The notes: a model not told the origin generated them from the letters alone. A stretch of 64,000 nucleotides of DNA from Nematostella vectensis (GCF_932526225.1 NC_064041.1:10152813-10216812); one strand, 5' to 3'. Shown: positions 1-11,451, numbered from the stretch's first letter. Made by a program: numbers and translations.

Positions 1-558
1 CACAAACAATGTTTTATGTGTGTGTGTGTGTTTTCGCTCATTGTGTATTTGTGCGTGGTGTACGATTGGATGATATTGTCGTTTTTTGAATAGCAAGACC
101 GTGAACGACGAAAACCGGTTCTTCGCTGTCACGTTTCGCGTAAAATATCACTCGTTGCCTTTTACGTGCTCGATAGGGAACTTGTCACAGGCCGGCAAAA
201 AGCCTCTCTCATTCCTGGTGCTTGAGAGACTTTTGCTAGCAGGGAAACAAAACAAGCTTTAACAAGTTTTTTTGGAGTTGTAGGAGGTATTCGCGCTGTA
301 GACTATCATTGTTCGAAATAGCCCGCCCTAGGCTCATCTTTGCCTATTACGGACTATTGACATGATTTATTTTATCGAAACTAAATACAAATTGAGCACT
401 AAACACTAAATGCCTTCGCCGTTGTTGTTGCTTATAATATGGATGCAGTGCAAGTGAGAATGTAGGTTTTACTAATCCTAACCCCAACCATTACTATAGT
501 GAACAATATATGAAGGACCAACGTATTTAAGTTCCCAACTGCTGACCTCTTCCCGCAG
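1..558. other. Intron of the upstream RNF213-like gene, no exon recognised
   Basis: This stretch precedes the first exon I can place by its 3' splice site at 557-558. I found no open segment that continues the protein family, so I treat it as intron. An unrecognised short exon is possible. It contains a short GT-rich run near position 20-35 and is otherwise unremarkable. Confidence 0.45.
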
Positions 559-3500
559 GCGCATCCGAAGCCGAGAGGCGACTGTTGGAGACTGATGTTG
601 GAGACGACTGCCCGGTCGCCCTATTCCTCCCGTTCAATAGTGGCCCGGGGACCTGCTCACTAGTGCTAGTCAGATTCCTGGTGCATACTCACAACGAGCT
701 ACTGCAGCTGTACAATCGGTCAGCGGACATCCACAGCAGGTACAAGTAACGTCTTTGCTATCCACGCGTTTACGAGAAAACCTTATTACTTTTACTTTAA
801 CTAAACAGAATTTTTCTTTTCTTAAAGAAAAACGACTAGTTTTTTTTCCAGTTCAGGTTTCCCACTCAAACTATGATACAAATTTAAAAAACACATATTG
901 CATACATTTAACAATCATGTTTAAAAAGGGGAATTTCGCTTCCATACAGTAAAATGCTACGACCCTTAACGAGGCAACACACAAATCATACAACAGCAAA
1001 TTATGATCGGGAATTTTTTTACAAAAACAAGGCTGTGAGGATCCGCTTCTGGTATGATTTTTGGGCCTTGTGTATTAGCGCGTCGGCCTCTTACCGCTGT
1101 GGCCCAGGTTCGAATCCTGACACTCTGATTTGGGATTCTCCCGAGTTCATGCCTTCATTCGAATTGTGTCATAAGTGAGTTCTCCTGTGTTTCCAGTCTT
1201 CTCGGAAAAGGACTCTAAACCGGATGTCCCGTCGCTTCAAGCTCCACTACACTCACCTGAATAGAAAGGATTTAATAAAAAGAATAAACAATATACAATA
1301 AACCATCTGGTAGTGACCAGTGGCAGTATTTACTAACTACACAAGATCAGACACTCGATTTTTTCCTTTCTCCTTTCTCTCCATCTTTTTTCTTTCCTTT
1401 CTCATTTACTGCTTAGAAACTTTGTTATAAGCGCAGAGACAAGACACAAAGGCTGTTATTCCGAAGATAGGGTTATCTTCGTTTGTAATAATGACGTGGA
1501 ATTCCTTTTGTAGCGATGTGCCCCACGTACCGCTGGCCAAAGTGAGAGAGGCTCACTTAGTGTCCTATAACCCTGACCGGGACCTTTTGCCACTGGTGCT
1601 CGGGCAATGCCGCTACTCGTTCGAAGTTGCACAGGGAGCCCATGTAACGTACGACTGGGTTGGCATGGAAAGACAAGTGATTGACAGGTTTATACGTGGG
1701 AGGGCGCTCATTGACTTCAAGGTGAGGGGATGGCAGGCCCTGCTCGAGTGAGCTCTAAAATTGCCCAGTAAAATATGTACTATTTATTTTTATGACTTTG
1801 TGATTCGTAATGGGACGGGTAAGAATGTTGTCAACATTGCCACAGCGCTCAGTTTATTGTCCGTTTTAGTCAAGTTGGAGTTTATTTAAGTGGTTAACGT
1901 GTTATGAGTCAAAATAATATTTATTTGAAAAAAAAAACATTTTAGTAAAAGATATCGCATGAAAAGTCCGAAACGTTTTTTCTCGCCAACATGCCCTTAT
2001 ATGGTGTTAAATTATAGTTATCTTTTTCTCGTATTGCATGGTGGCTATGTGGTGGTAATTCTATTATGCGTGGTAGGAGGATCGCTACATCCAAATGTCG
2101 ACCGTCAGCGCAGACTCAGTGCTTACGTCACTACGCGACAAAATACCCCAGGTAAGGTAGGGTAGGGAAAGGGTAAGGTTAGGGTAGGGTAGGGAAAGGG
2201 TAAGGTAATGGTAGGGAAAGGATAAGGTTAGGGTAGGTTAGGGAAAGGGTAAGGTTAGGGAAAGGTTAGGGTAGGGTAGGGAAAGGGTAAGGTTAGGATG
2301 GGGAAAGGGTAAGGTTAGGGTAGGGTAGGAAAAGGGTAAGGTTAGGGTAGGGAATGGGTAAGGTTAGGATGGGGAAAAGGTAAGTTGGTTTGGTAAGGTT
2401 AGGGTAGGGAAGGGATAAGGTTAGGGTAGCGGTATGACAGGGTTTAGGTCATTTGTCCAACAAAACAAACCTTCCTCTTTCTTCCCTCCTTTCTTCAGGA
2501 GTCGTTGTCGCTAGCCATTCAGCACCAGATCGCGAGTTCCTATCGCTCGCTCCAGGACCTCACGGAAGCACTGACGTCCCTCACCATCGCTATCACATTC
2601 CTGGGCTCAGGAGGTGGGAAACCAGATATGCCGGTCAGCGGATTCATGAGAGATGTCCTAAGCATGCCCAGTGATTTAGGACTTCGTAACCGAAAGGTAA
2701 CGATGTTAAAGAAGCCTGTTTTTAAAACTCTTCAAATGCCAAATTGCCGATCCTAATATTTATTAACATTAAACTTTCAAACATCGTTTGAATTAAAAAT
2801 ACCTACAATGTTTGTATCTGTTTTACTCGTTTTTTTGCTCATAAAGAACAGTAGCCCGGCAATTTATCTTATTCATCAACATGTTAAAATTGTAGGCAGA
2901 AGAAGTTTGCCAGCTTCAACATGTGGTTTCCCTGTGGTTTCTTTTGAATATCGAGCGTGCCAAGCACCTGATGGCCAGTGGACAGGTACGACGCATGACT
3001 GGTCAGAACCTGTTTGACTTTTTTGTTGATCTTTGTTCTACTGGTGTGGACTTGTTTGACCTGTTAGTCATTCTAATGACCCTGTTAGCTATTTTATCAA
3101 AACCTGTTTGACCTGTTTCATTTCGTAATCGTAAAGTCGTGTCGTGAGTGCCAAATCCTGTTTGACATGTTTAATGTCGTAATCGTAAACTCGTGTCATA
3201 AGTGCCAAATCCTGTTTGACCTGTTTGTTGTCGTAAACGTAACGTCTTGTCGTAAGTATCAAATCATGTTTGACATGTTTATTGTCGTAATCGTAACGTC
3301 GTACGGCAAATCCTCTTTGGCTTGTTTGTTATTCTATGCAGGACCCGTTTCACTTGTCTACACGCATTTAATCTGAAGTTTTCAAAAATCAAAATACTTT
3401 TTATTGGTCTTCTTTACCGTTTAGGACCCGTTTGAACATCTTCCGAATAAGTTCAAGGACAAACTAAGGAGCGATACTGACGAATTGCGGCTGAATGAAG

Positions 3501-4548
3501 AGCTCAGAAAACTGGACGAAGCCAACATCTACTCTCTGCTCACTACACTGCTAGAGATCATCATCTTACGGCTCGACCAATCAGACAAGTTCAATCACGA
3601 ATCAAGGTCAATATTCGTAACAAGGCTAACTTTACTGCACTTTCACTTTTCAACCTGTTTTGTTATATTATACCGTCATATCTTTTATATAAGCCTAGTC
3701 CCAGGCGTTTTGTGCAGGATTGATGTGGTTGGCCGTGAGGCAAAATGGGACTACAATCGACAACCCAGACATGATGAGATGGCTTTCTGTGACGTCACAC
3801 ATCTAACTAATCAGAAAAAAACCGGTCAAAAGGCCTGGGAATAGACTGGTCTGACCGTAAAAGTCCTATTCAGCTTCCCTCTCATCAATAATCCCCCTCT
3901 AGAGCCACAATATTTCAATACACTCCCTCCCCCTCTCTCTCTCTATAAAACCTTCTTTGAGGCAAAAAATATGCCGCGGGGCCCTAAGAGCTTTTATGCG
4001 ATATAAATCAACAAAAGGTTGAAAAAGTGTGTTGTACGCCCCTGTGAAACAGAGTAGTTGCTGAGTTAATTGACGAAGGCCTGACGCAACATACTCTGTT
4101 TCACAGAGGCGTAAAAACATACTTTTTTTTAACATTTTGTCGATTTATAGCTTGTCTACACCGCGCCTACCATCTAGTTTTTCTACAGCTTGTCTGTAGT
4201 TTTTCTAGTTATACCCAACAACTTTTGTGGTATGCTGCGTTAATTTAACAATATTGACCAGGTATAAGTAATTCGGTAGTTTTTTAAAGAGAATAAACTA
4301 CCATCAGTGATTGACTCGTTACCCATCGAGCTAATTCTCTTGGAGACTCGAGCTATTGAAAACGAACTTTAAATCTTGTTTGATACAGTCTGCAGGATGT
4401 GATGCCTTGGATCCTTGAGGACAGATCTACACCTGAAATCAAGAACATTCCTCAGAACGTACAGCTTAAGCACATCGTTCACCTCTGGAGAACTGTGGTC
4501 AGGCTAAGTGACAGTAACCATGAACGACGTAGGCGGGGCACCACTTGA
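559..4548 (+). CDS. RNF213: RNF213-like E3 ubiquitin ligase, last seven exons (C-terminal end)
   Basis: Seven exons chain with GT-AG borders and consistent phases: 559..739, 1514..1721, 2077..2151, 2499..2696, 2896..2985, 3425..3606 and 4389..4548, with a TGA stop at 4546-4548. The product matches my memory of the C-terminal tail of RNF213. Exon 1 here carries LFLPFNSGPGTCSLVLVRFL. Exon 2 carries LLPLVLGQCRYSFEV followed by an ERQVIDRF segment. Exon 4 has a TGGxPDMP-like motif (GGGKPDMPV), and the last exons have LQHVVSLWFLL and LKHIVHLWRTVV helices. RNF213 proteins are giant cytosolic AAA+ ubiquitin ligases linked to lipid droplets and to ubiquitylation of intracellular bacteria; this tail lies behind the RING/RZ catalytic region, which is upstream of the window. 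The gene lies in the same orientation as the RNF213 gene that starts near 39.9 kb, so the two are probably tandem paralogues. The 75-bp exon at 2077..2151 is the least certain. The stop falls inside the first unit of a minisatellite. Confidence 0.82.
1060..1260 (+). mobile_element. tRNA-derived SINE fragment in an RNF213-like intron
   Basis: A pol III B-box-like sequence GGTTCGAATCC lies at 1107-1117, about 35 bases after an A-box-like stretch. It is followed by a pyrimidine-rich segment resembling the SINE tails near 59.8 and 63.3 kb. There is no clover-leaf, so it is not a tRNA gene. The borders are approximate. Confidence 0.5.
2152..2440 (+). repeat. Degenerate GGGTA/GGTTAGGG minisatellite (telomere-like)
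   Basis: The array begins at the donor site of the 2077..2151 exon and consists of mixed units such as GGTTAGGGTAGGGTAGGGAAA. The G-rich strand is the coding strand. It resembles an interstitial array of imperfect TTAGGG-type repeats, but the units are irregular and vary between about 20 and 35 bases. Confidence 0.85.
3040..3345 (+). repeat. Minisatellite of about 54 bp in an RNF213-like intron
   Basis: At least four imperfect units share the segments CCTGTTTGACCTGTTTG, TGTCGTAATCGTAA and CGTGTCGTAAGTGCCAAAT. They lie in the intron between the exons ending at 2985 and starting at 3425. No coding function is apparent. Confidence 0.75.
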
Positions 4549-4765
4549 TTGACAGTAACCATGAGAAACATAGGCAGGGCATCACTTGGCTAGCACTGGC
4601 CATAACTAATGTAGGCTAGGCACCACTTTGTTGGCAATAACCATATATAACGTAGAAATGGGATTCTTGGTTGAGAGTCACAATGAGCGACCCAGGCGGG
4701 TCTCCACTTGATGGACAATAACCATAGGCAACGTAGGCAGGTTACCCTGAAGCAAGGGCGCAGCA
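4506..4765 (+). repeat. Minisatellite of about 42 bp overlapping the RNF213-like stop codon
   Basis: About six degenerate units share GACAGTAACCATGA, ACGTAGGCGGG and CACCACTTG. The first unit is coding: it supplies the final residues and the TGA stop of the upstream RNF213-like gene. The rest would be 3' UTR or intergenic. Units 3 to 6 are more diverged. Confidence 0.75.
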
Positions 4766-5270
4766 CTTGATGTCCATAGCCTCAGCTAGATTTTAATTTT
4801 GGGAAATCCTTAGTCGTTCGTGTTTGTTGGGAGGATGACAGAGACTGGAAAAACAAGTTGGAATTCTTATTACACCAATTATAAAACTTAACCACCCTAT
4901 AATTTTTAAACCATGCTGCTTGGGATCCACAATGTTGAATAGCGGTTTACGGCCTCTGGGCTGTGTGTTCTATTGGTGTTTGTTTTATTTTAGGGCCATG
5001 TTTATTGCCAACAATTTGTATACGAATTAGGAGCGCAATTCGTGCATGTAGAGATGTATGATAGTTTTAGATTAAAAATGTGCTACTGTTGTCTTACATG
5101 TCAATAACAACAAATTTCTGCATTGGTTTGCAACAAAGACACCAGAGGACCTTAATCATAATACCTGAAATACATTAATGTTCGTTAAAAAGATAAGAAA
5201 AGAAAACGTTAATAAATTCCTACAAAACTGTACACACTAACATAACCTTTGAAGTAATTACAAAGACTTT
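4766..5270. other. Intergenic region after the RNF213-like gene
   Basis: AT-rich sequence with no open frame of note. It probably holds the 3' UTR and polyadenylation site of the upstream gene, but I could not choose one signal confidently. No transposon ends were seen. Confidence 0.5.
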
Positions 5271-7737
5271 TCCCCCAGACCCACCCTTTGTAGTGAGGTA
5301 CAGTACAGAGCCCCTTCCCTAAGACTCACCCTTTGTAGTGAGGTACAGTACAGAGCCCCTTTCACCAGACCCACCCTTTCTAGTGATGTTCAGTACAGAG
5401 CCCCTTCCCTAAGACCCACCCTTTGTAGTGAGGTAGAGTACAGAGCCCCTTTCACCAGACCCACCCTTTGTAGTGAGGTACAGTACAGAGCCCCTTTCAC
5501 CAGACCCACCCTTTGTAATGAAGTACAGTACAGAGCCCCTTTCACCAGACCCACCCTTTGTAGTGATGTACAGTACAGAGCCCCTTCCCTAAGACCCACC
5601 CTTTGTAGTGAGGTACAGTACAGAGCCCCTTTCACCAGACCCACCCTTTGTAGTGAGGTACAGTACAGAGCCCCTTCCCTAAGACCCACACTTTGTAGTG
5701 AGGTACAGTACAGAGCCCCTTTCACCAGTCCCACCCTTTGTAGTGAGGTACAGTACAGAGCCCCTTCCCTAAGACCCACCCTTTGTATGAAGTACAGTAC
5801 AGAGCCCCTTTCACCAGACCCACCCTTTGTAGTGAGGTACAGTACAGAGCCCCTTCCCCAAGACCCACCCTTTGTAGTAAGGTACAGTACAGAGCCCCTT
5901 TCACCAGACCCACCCTTTGTAGTGAGGTACAGTACAGAGCCCCTTCCCCAAGACCCACCCTTTGTAGTGAGGTACAGTACAGAGCCCCTTCCCCAAGACC
6001 CACCCTTTGTAATGAGGTACAGTACAGAGCCCCTTCCCCCAGACCCACCCTTTGTAGTGAGGAACAGTACAGAGCCCCTTTCACCAGACCCACCCTTTGT
6101 AGTGAGGTACAATTAAGAGCCCCTTACACCAGACCCACCCTTTGTAGTGAGGTATAGTACAGAGCACCTTCCCTAAGACCCACCCTTTGTAGTGAGGTAC
6201 AGTACAGAGCCCCTTCCCCCAGACACACCCTTTGTAGTGAGGTACAGTACATAGCCCCTTTCACCAGACCCACCCTTTGTAGTGAGGTACAGCACAGAGC
6301 CCCTTCCCTAAGACCCACCCTTTGTAGTGAGGTACAGTACAGAGCCCCTTTCACCAGACCCACCCTTTGTAGTGAGGTACAGTACAGAGCCCCTTACACC
6401 AGACCCACCTTTTGTAGTGAGGTACAGTACAGAGCCCCTTCACCCAGACCCACCATTTGTAGTGAAGTACAGTACAGAGCCCCTTTTACCAGACCCACAC
6501 TTTGTAGTGAGGTACAGTACAGAGCCCCTTCCCCCAGACCCACCCTTTGTAGTGAGGTACAGTACAGAGCCCCTTCCCTAAGACCCATCCTTTTTAGTGA
6601 GGTACAGTACAGAGCACGTTCCCCAAGACCCACCCTTCGTAGTGAGGTACAGTACAGAGCCCTTCCCCCAGACCCACCCTTTGTAGTGAGGTACAGTACA
6701 GAGCCCCTTCCCCCAGACCCACCCTTTGTAGTGAGGTACAGTACAGAGCCCCTTCCAAAAGACCCACCCTTTGTAGTAAGGTACAGTGCAGAGCCCCTTC
6801 CCCTAGACCCACCCTTTGTAGTGAGGTACAGTACAGAGCCCCTTTCACCAGACCCACCCTTTGTAGTGAGGTACAGTACAGAGCCCCTTTCACCAGACCC
6901 ACCCTTTGTAGTGAGGTACAGTACAGAGCCCCTTACACCAGACCCACCTTTTGTAGTGAGGTACAGTACAGAGCCCCTTCCCTAAGACCCACCTTTTGTA
7001 GTGAGGTACAGTACAGAGCCCCTTCCCTAAGACCCACGCTTTGTAGTGAGGTACAGTACAGAGCCCCTTCCCTAAGACCCACCCTTTGTAGTGAGGTTCA
7101 GTACAGAGCCCCTTCCAAAAGACCCACCCTTTGTAGTAAGGTACAGTGCAGAGCCCCTTCCCCTAGACCCACCCTTTGTAGTGAGGTACAGTACAGAGCC
7201 CCTTTCACCAGACCCACCCTTTGTAGTGAGGTACAGTACAGAGCCCCTTTCACCAGACCCACCCTTTGTAGTGAGGTACAGTACAGAGCCCCTTACACCA
7301 GACCCACCTTTTGTAGTGAGGTACAGTACAGAGCCCCTTTCACCAGACCCACCCTTTGTAGTCAGGTACAGTACAGAGACTCTTTCACCAGACCCACCCT
7401 TTGTAGTGAGGTACAGTACAGAGCCCCTTCCCTAAGACCCACCCTTTGTAGTGAGGTACAGTACAGAGCCCCTTTCACCAGACCCACCCTTTGTAGTGAG
7501 GTACAGTACAGAGCCCCTTCCCTAAGACCCACCCTTTGTAGTGAGGTACAATACAGAGCCCCTTTCACCAGACCCACCTTTTGTAGTGATGTTCAGTACA
7601 GAGCCCCTTCCCTAAGACCCACCCTTTGTAGTGAGGTACAGTACAGAGCCCCTTCCCTAAGACCCACGCTTTGTAGTGAGGTACAGTACAGAGCCCCTTC
7701 CCTAAGACCCACCCTTTGTAGTGAGGTTCATTACAGT
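5271..7737. repeat. 45-bp tandem minisatellite, about 55 copies
   Basis: The unit contains TAGTGAGGTACAGTACAGAG, then CCCCTT, a variable box (TCACCAG, CCCTAAG, CCCCAAG or CCCCCAG), and ACCCACCCTTTG. Because 45 is a multiple of three, several frames on both strands stay open for up to about 240 codons. These are repeat artefacts: they are internally periodic and have no gene context. A 360-bp block is itself repeated, since the rare variant with TTCCAAAAGACCC followed by GTAAGGTACAGTGCAG occurs near both 6750 and 7110. Confidence 0.97.
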
Positions 7738-8304
7738 ACGATAACCAGTTCCGTAGCAGCCCTAGTTCCGTATCAATCAGCATTTGTTTTTATCTTTTTG
7801 CCTCGAATATTGTAGATTTAAACAATCCAAAACTAATTATACAAAACCATTAACCTTTCCTGAGATATAAATCCAGCTTATTTATCCAATGGTTCTTTCA
7901 GAAAGTATCATTATTTCGAAGCGGTTTTCATAATTGTTGCTAACATGAGCGGCGTTTGCTGCACAGTGAACTGACCCGCGTCACGAAAGTCAGATGAAAA
8001 CAATAGCTCCTTTAACAAAAATGTCCTAATTTTTACACGAATGCCTGGAAGAAAGAATGTCTGTTAATGTGTATGGGTTTTTTTTCTGACTTGATGCGAT
8101 TTTTTCGATTTACGTTGCTTTTAGGTTTTCGGGCTTCTAGGAAGTCGTCGGAATAGTTAAGTATCACCCTGCGCCCATAGTGTGTTTTTTGTTGGACTTC
8201 AGATATAAAGCCGCGAAAAGGATTGATTTGATTATCCCGAATAAAGAACTTCATTTTAAATTCAACCTCATTGATATTGTTAGCGCTCGATAAAATGATT
8301 CTTT
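7738..8304. other. Intergenic region, nothing recognised
   Basis: AT-rich DNA between the 45-bp array and the truncated virus-like element. No supported gene or repeat was seen. The junction with the truncated element lies near 8300-8320, where similarity to the complete element at 34080-34100 begins. Confidence 0.5.
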
Positions 8305-9795
8305 ATTTTATGGCACGCGAGTGCCGACAACCCCGCCTTGAGGGCGGTGTGGTCACTTTTTTCGCCCGGTCCGTTTGCGCTTGCCGTTCCGGCGGCAGTT
8401 ATGCTATGCGCAGCGTGCATACGTGGAGAGGGGGCAGGGGCTGCGCCCTCTGCGTGCACTTTCGCAGGGGCGGAAGCCTTGCTTCGCACCTCGCGGTCGA
8501 TCCCAGGGTCAGTCACGTGTTGCACCCTAGGATGCCCACCGGCCATGTTATGAGCACCGACTGGCTTTGTGTTGATCGCGTTCGCGCCGAGCGTCATGGA
8601 GTCTGTGGCTTTCTGCAGCTTATTGTTGTAGCCCACGACGCTTTGCGTGTTTATCACCAGATCGCTCGGCATCAGCCACACTCCTGGTGCGACCGCAAGA
8701 CTCAGCCTCACTTTGGCCTCCTGCACGGCTAACTGGTACCTTTGCACGCTTTGAGCGATGTCGTTTTCTATGATCGCGTCTTCAAGCAGCTTCGTGAACT
8801 CCGCCAGCGCCTCCATGGCCGGCCCACCGGCCCCCGCGATAGAGGAACGGACGTTTACCTGCGCGCCAAGCACTGTGTACACGAACGCCTCGACCAAGCG
8901 ATCGGGTCTTCCCAGCCCTGCTTTTGTCAGCCCCTCACCTTTGGGAGGCACAAACCAGCTATATTGCACCTGCACCCACCTGCTTCCCACTATTGTACGT
9001 CCCACCTTCGTCGCTAAACAGATTGAGGTGGCTCGGGTACTCGTCCGCCGCCGTGTCGTAGCCACGGATCACGTGCACGTTGCGATACCCCTCCCCCGGG
9101 TAGAACACAAACACATCGCCTAGCCCGTGGTTCCGCCCGCCTTTCCATCGGAAGTCCGGCTTACGCGGCAAACCGGACTCTATACATAGACGCTCGAAAG
9201 CGGCCTTCTTGTAGGGGTTACCTTTTTGCGTGAACGGGCTGTCGCCAGGCAGTGGGGCGCCGAGCTCGTAGAGTATCCTCCGGTTGGTAAAGTAGACGTG
9301 AAACCTTAGAAATCCCCTGATGACAGAGGGGAGCGTGGCGAAAGCGGGGTCGGTTAGGGACACCCCACATCCGGCGGTTGCACACCAGACCGCAAAGTTG
9401 AGTTGCTGTGGCCAGTACCCATAGGAAGGCTCTGATAGCCACCGGCGAGACTCCCTGGCGGACTTGTGCGTGACTACTGTCTCTTTGAATATGTCTCGGA
9501 CCCTAGTCGTGAATGATTTGTCCTCAGCCACGTGTATCTCTATCTGCGTGAGTAGTGGGGTGACGTCTGAGGCCGTGCTCTCCACGGGGGTCGCCGGCAC
9601 GGCGTAGAGCAACTTTTGCGCGAGGGTCAGAGACCTAGGGAAACCGGGTTTTGCGCATTTGACTTGTTCGGCTATAGCGTGTTTGGTATGTTCGGCTATA
9701 GAGGCTCCCGCCGCAGTTGCCGCCTTCTTCGTCTCTTCTACCTCCCTTCGGGGAATCGCCTCCTCGTTCAGCATCCGCCAGCCTTCCCAATCCAT
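8305..9795 (-). pseudogene. Protein F of the Polinton-like element, broken copy 1
   Basis: Two open segments, 8959..9795 and 8280..9065, together correspond to protein F at 34062..35524. The family is unknown to me by function. Shared landmarks include PSYGYWPQQL, TLPSVIRGFLRFHVYFT, RRILYELG, FRWKGGRNHGLGDVFVFYPG and GYDTAADEYPSHLNLFSDEG. The break here is a deletion of about 29 bases relative to the other copy near 8970-8980, which shifts the frame; the other copy is broken elsewhere. Near its C terminus this copy has an extra segment encoding AAGTASANG, absent from the other copy, which contains the dispersed motif at 8377-8392. The final residues after about 8305 are foreign to the gene. 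Confidence 0.8.
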
Positions 9796-9837
9796 GCTTA
9801 GCCCTATTAAACACGAAGGCGGGCTATATTCAACACA
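9796..9837. promoter_or_regulatory. Short divergent promoter region, copy 1
   Basis: About 40 bases separate the starts of protein F (minus) and the minor-capsid candidate (plus). The sequence CCTATTAAACACGAAGGCGG is almost unchanged between this copy and 35525-35550. Read on the minus strand it offers a TTTAATAGGG TATA-like box. Conservation between the two copies and the divergent layout suggest a bidirectional promoter. Confidence 0.4.
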
Positions 9838-10319
9838 ATGGTGGTCCTACATACTGTGCTCACCAAAGGCGCCGAAAACGAGATTCTGACAGCGAAGCTG
9901 GATCCCCTTACCGGGAAGATCGTGCTCATGTCCAATGGCGTTGCGTTCCTGAATGCCGAGCTTTGCGCACTATTTGGCCTAGAGGCTAAAGACGATCAGT
10001 TGGGGGAGCGGGGCCTCGCACTGCCCTTGGGGGGGCCCCACTTAAGGTGGCTTTGCCGAAAATAGAGGCCCTCTAAATCTGCTGCGATATCGTAGACCGC
10101 ACGCAATGCCTCTCCTTAGGCGAATTTTCAAACGTCCTCGCTTGCCTAGAAACCCGCGGGAGGCCGCACGAGAAAGTCGTCTATGGACCCGACATCCCCG
10201 TTTGTTCCGCAGCATCTTCCTCTGAGTTTGTCTCGAGTATCCAAATATGGATCAGGGCTGACCGCGGTAGCTTGTGGACTTTAAGGGCAAGCCTGTTCGC
10301 CTCGTATTAGAGCTAACCT
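9838..10319 (+). pseudogene. Candidate minor capsid (penton-like) protein, broken copy 1
   Basis: This is a shortened relative of the gene at 35555..36241. It keeps the segment AKLDPLTGKIV and LNAELCALFGLEAKD, then degenerates. The C-terminal part in the other copy (IYIFCDIVDRSQC and SIRIWVRDDRGR) is recognisable here only across frame breaks at 10070-10310. The middle part of the gene is deleted relative to the other copy. Confidence 0.65.
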
Positions 10320-10337
10320 AGGTCCGACATAACAAGC

Positions 10338-11034
10338 ATGGCAGACAGCGACGTTAGCAGCGGTGCCATATACCCCTCGCTTCCTAGCGTCTGCCCATCA
10401 AAGGGTACGCACATGACGCCTGCCGCTCCGGCAAGCATCGGCGGCGACGTGCAAAGCTTCCGACTCCAGAAAATATGTGACACTCGGGCGGTTCTAGACA
10501 ACGAGATAACGCATCATCGACAGGTGCGGAAGAAGTATAAGCGCGCCTTCGCCGTTACCCATGCTGTGTCTGTGGCATCCGGCATCACGGCAGGGGCACT
10601 TTCCAGCGCCGGGGTGGGGGTCTCTTTGAGTGGGATGGGGGTTCTGATCGGCGGTCCGCTGGCAGGGGTCGCTGGGCTGGTCGGTGTCGTGGGCGTGGGC
10701 GTGGGCGCGGGGTAGTCTCTAGGGGTCTTACGAGCAAGGTGGCTAAACACGAAGACACGATGGTTTTAGCGGAGAGTAAGAAAAACTCGATTAGCGAGCT
10801 GGTCTCTAAGGCTCTGCAAGACGGGCATGTCTCAGACGAAGAGTTTCGGCTAGTACTTCGGGAACAAGAGAGATACTAAACGCTCAAGGCCGCTATCAGA
10901 GCTCGACACGGCCTCGCACCGCGTGAGAAAAAAAGCAGGAAAGGGCCCTCCCTGGAGACCCGCGAAAAGATGAAAAAGAGGCTGCAAAAAATTCGCGAGG
11001 AGTTCAGGAGCGAGATGTTCGAGTAAAACTCAGG
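10338..11034 (+). pseudogene. Glycine/alanine-rich membrane protein, broken copy 1
   Basis: It begins with MADSDVSSG and continues into a hydrophobic glycine- and alanine-rich region (SGITAGALSSAGVGVSLSG, then GPLAGVAGLVGVVG). The frame breaks near 10700, and a further in-frame TAA appears near 10877 where the other copy has a Tyr-Asn pair. A charged tail with SKVAKHEDTMVLAESKKNS and ISELVSKAL-like sequence follows. This copy has no terminal-repeat insert, so it shows the ancestral layout of the gene at 36258. Confidence 0.75.
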
Positions 11035-11099
11035 TTTAAACGCCACGCCAGCGGCTTTGAATTTACGGCCGAAAAACGGTCATTCCGCGCTCCGTAGGT

Positions 11100-11451
11100 T
11101 GGCGGCCCGATCCGCGTCCCTCGTTTTCACGACCCTCAGGCCCTAGCACAAGGCGCTGGCGTCCCCGACATAGATTAATGATTGCTAACAATCGCTAATT
11201 ACCCATCTACGCGGAGTGTTTTTTGTGTAGATTTACCCATCTACGCGAAGTGGTCCCGACGTAGATTAACAATCGGCAATTATTAATCTACGCGAAACGC
11301 GTTTCGGTGCCACTGAAAGCCCCCAGCCTGGAATGGGGTCGGAGGGGGGATTCGCGCCTCCCAAGCCTAAGACGGCGCTGGATGGCCCGGAGGGGCGATT
11401 CGCGCCTCCCACTCGTTTCTATGAACCCCCCCCAGTCCCCCCCCCCCCTTT
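11100..11451. repeat. Right terminal region of the truncated element
   Basis: Repeated ATCTACGCGAA/TAGATTAA units alternate with GCTAATTACCCATC-type segments. They are followed by GGAGGGGCGATTCGCGCCTC, an almost exact match to the terminal repeat of the complete element, and a C run. This supports an element end at about 11450. Confidence 0.65.

Larger units (their letters stand above)
8305..11451. mobile_element. Truncated second copy of the Polinton-like element (right-hand part)
   Basis: This segment is collinear with 34075..37670 of the complete element: protein F on the minus strand, then the candidate minor-capsid gene and the glycine-rich membrane gene on the plus strand, then a terminal region ending in a poly-C run near 11440-11451. 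The left part (polymerase, helicase, integrase, ATPase and capsid) is missing, with a breakpoint near 8305. The terminal region is related to but clearly different from the terminal repeat of the complete copy. It repeats TCTACGCGAA-type units instead of CGTACATGAATAATTAATTA units, so the two copies may be different subfamilies. All three genes are broken. Confidence 0.85.

Noticed and set aside
1075-1120. tRNA gene
   Set aside because: A B-box-like word is present, but no acceptor stem or anticodon arm can be formed; it fits a SINE. The same applies to 59483 and 63261.
5271-7737. CRISPR array
   Set aside because: Units are contiguous with no unique spacers, and the DNA is from an animal.
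5390-7783. Long open frames of 70-240 codons on both strands
   Set aside because: They translate a 45-bp tandem repeat whose length is a multiple of three; they are periodic and overlap each other on both strands.
8271-8732. Plus-strand open frame of 153 codons
   Set aside because: It is antisense to the protein F coding region, and the same antisense frame in the other copy differs; no recognisable content.
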